From Eubacteriales bacterium (GTDB taxonomy: Bacteria > Bacillota > Clostridia > Christensenellales > CAG-138), in assembly GCA_030695285.1 (NCBI GenBank), contig JAUYTF010000427.1, forward strand, positions 1-6,840: a stretch of DNA of 6,840 nt, written 5' to 3'. Below the pieces are notes generated by a model. The model was not told the DNA's origin. It saw only the letters and a list, made by a program, of their open reading frames with translations, and did not search any database. This document shows, piece by piece, positions 6,628 to 6,840 of this stretch (position 1 is its first letter; every line of letters begins with the position of its first letter). Position numbers and translations under genes: made by a program.

Positions 6628-6672
6628 GTGCAGCATCAACATGCGCTTTTCGCCGCTTCACATCAGCGAGGA
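6628..6672 (-). repeat. Decayed copy of the 3' end of the membrane protein gene
   Basis: This 45-base segment matches 6705-6749 except at 6639 and 6660, where A replaces G. Read on the minus strand in the corresponding frame it repeats the C-terminal codons of the neighbour gene, with one synonymous change (CTG to TTG, Leu) and one CGA (Arg) to TGA stop. It lies in the 3' untranslated part of that gene, between its stop codon and the terminator, so it is most likely a non-coding duplicate. Confidence 0.8.
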
Positions 6673-6701
6673 ATGTTTTCTTGCGCTTGTGCGATTCTTG
6701 A

Positions 6702-6840
6702 TTAGTGCAGCATCAGCATGCGCTTTTCGCCGCTTCGCATCAGCGAGGACCACATCATGATCGTCATACCGGCGAGGAGTGCGCAAGTAATCGGCGCAAC
6801 CAGTGGACTGCCGGTCGCCCCGCCGACAATCGCGGGAATA
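6702..6840 (-). CDS. C-terminal 45 residues of an unidentified membrane protein, 5' part outside window
   Basis: The minus frame is open from the right edge to TAA at 6704-6702. It encodes a Gly/Pro-containing hydrophobic stretch (AIVGGATGSPLVAP onwards through ITCALLAGMTIMMW), very likely one transmembrane helix, then a short basic tail (RSGEKR) and MLMLH. The basic tail suggests a cytoplasmic C-terminus. I do not recognise the family. The opposite-strand frame is His-rich and hydrophilic and much less protein-like. Its transcript should end at the hairpin 6574-6601. Confidence 0.65.
   Translation of the reverse strand, partial: IPAIVGGATGSPLVAPITCALLAGMTIMMWSSLMRSGEKRMLMLH
6705..6749 (-). 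repeat. Coding copy of the 45-bp direct repeat
   Basis: This is the intact copy, encoding the final residues SSLMRSGEKRMLMLH of the membrane protein immediately before its TAA at 6704-6702. The spacer to the other copy is 32 bases and unrelated. Similarity stops sharply at 6749/6750 inside the gene. CTTGATT lies just left of both copies (6602-6608 and 6696-6702), directly adjoining here but separated by 19 bases at the decayed copy. Confidence 0.8.

Noticed and set aside
6501..6701. Small plus-strand frame of 66 codons overlapping the end of the beta-CASP gene
   Set aside because: It has no ribosome binding site of its own, runs through two hairpins and the decayed repeat, and shows no protein-like pattern.

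Overview
The window looks like chromosomal DNA of a moderately GC-rich Gram-positive bacterium, most likely a Clostridia-type member of the Bacillota. The reasons are a strong AGGAGG ribosome binding site, two lipoprotein-type exported enzymes with Pro/Thr/Glu-rich surface spacers, and a membrane-anchored clostripain-like (C11) protease with a Gly/Ser-rich N-terminus. The assignment rests on protein style and is tentative.

Layout. (1) From the left edge to 3198, two genes run on the minus strand: an exported metallophosphoesterase lipoprotein (3198 to 2089) and, 73 bases downstream, a C11 cysteine peptidase (from 2015 leftwards, truncated by the window edge). They probably form one operon. 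(2) Bases 3199-3372 are a divergent promoter region with promoter-like elements, two overlapping palindromes and a CTGT direct repeat. (3) On the plus strand follow a PhoA-family alkaline phosphatase (3373-4824) with a lipoprotein-like signal and, 54 bases later, a beta-CASP metallo-beta-lactamase-fold RNase-type protein (4879-6516). (4) Bases 6517-6701 are a convergent intergenic region with two hairpins, one a good bidirectional terminator, and a decayed 45-bp copy of the end of the next gene. (5) The last 139 bases hold the C-terminus of a minus-strand membrane protein.

How the genes may work together. Three of the four well-defined products appear to act outside the membrane: a phosphatase, a phosphoesterase and a protease. 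The phosphatase and phosphoesterase are divergently transcribed from one short control region, which would suit nutrient or phosphate scavenging. The beta-CASP protein is intracellular and its link to the phosphatase may be only positional. I do not see a CRISPR array, insertion sequence, tRNA, rRNA or phage gene. No clearly new multi-gene system stands out. The more unusual points are the SD-less, possibly leaderless divergent starts, the substituted metal ligands of the phosphoesterase, matching LLG-rich linkers on both sides of the protease domain, and the duplicated 3' gene end.
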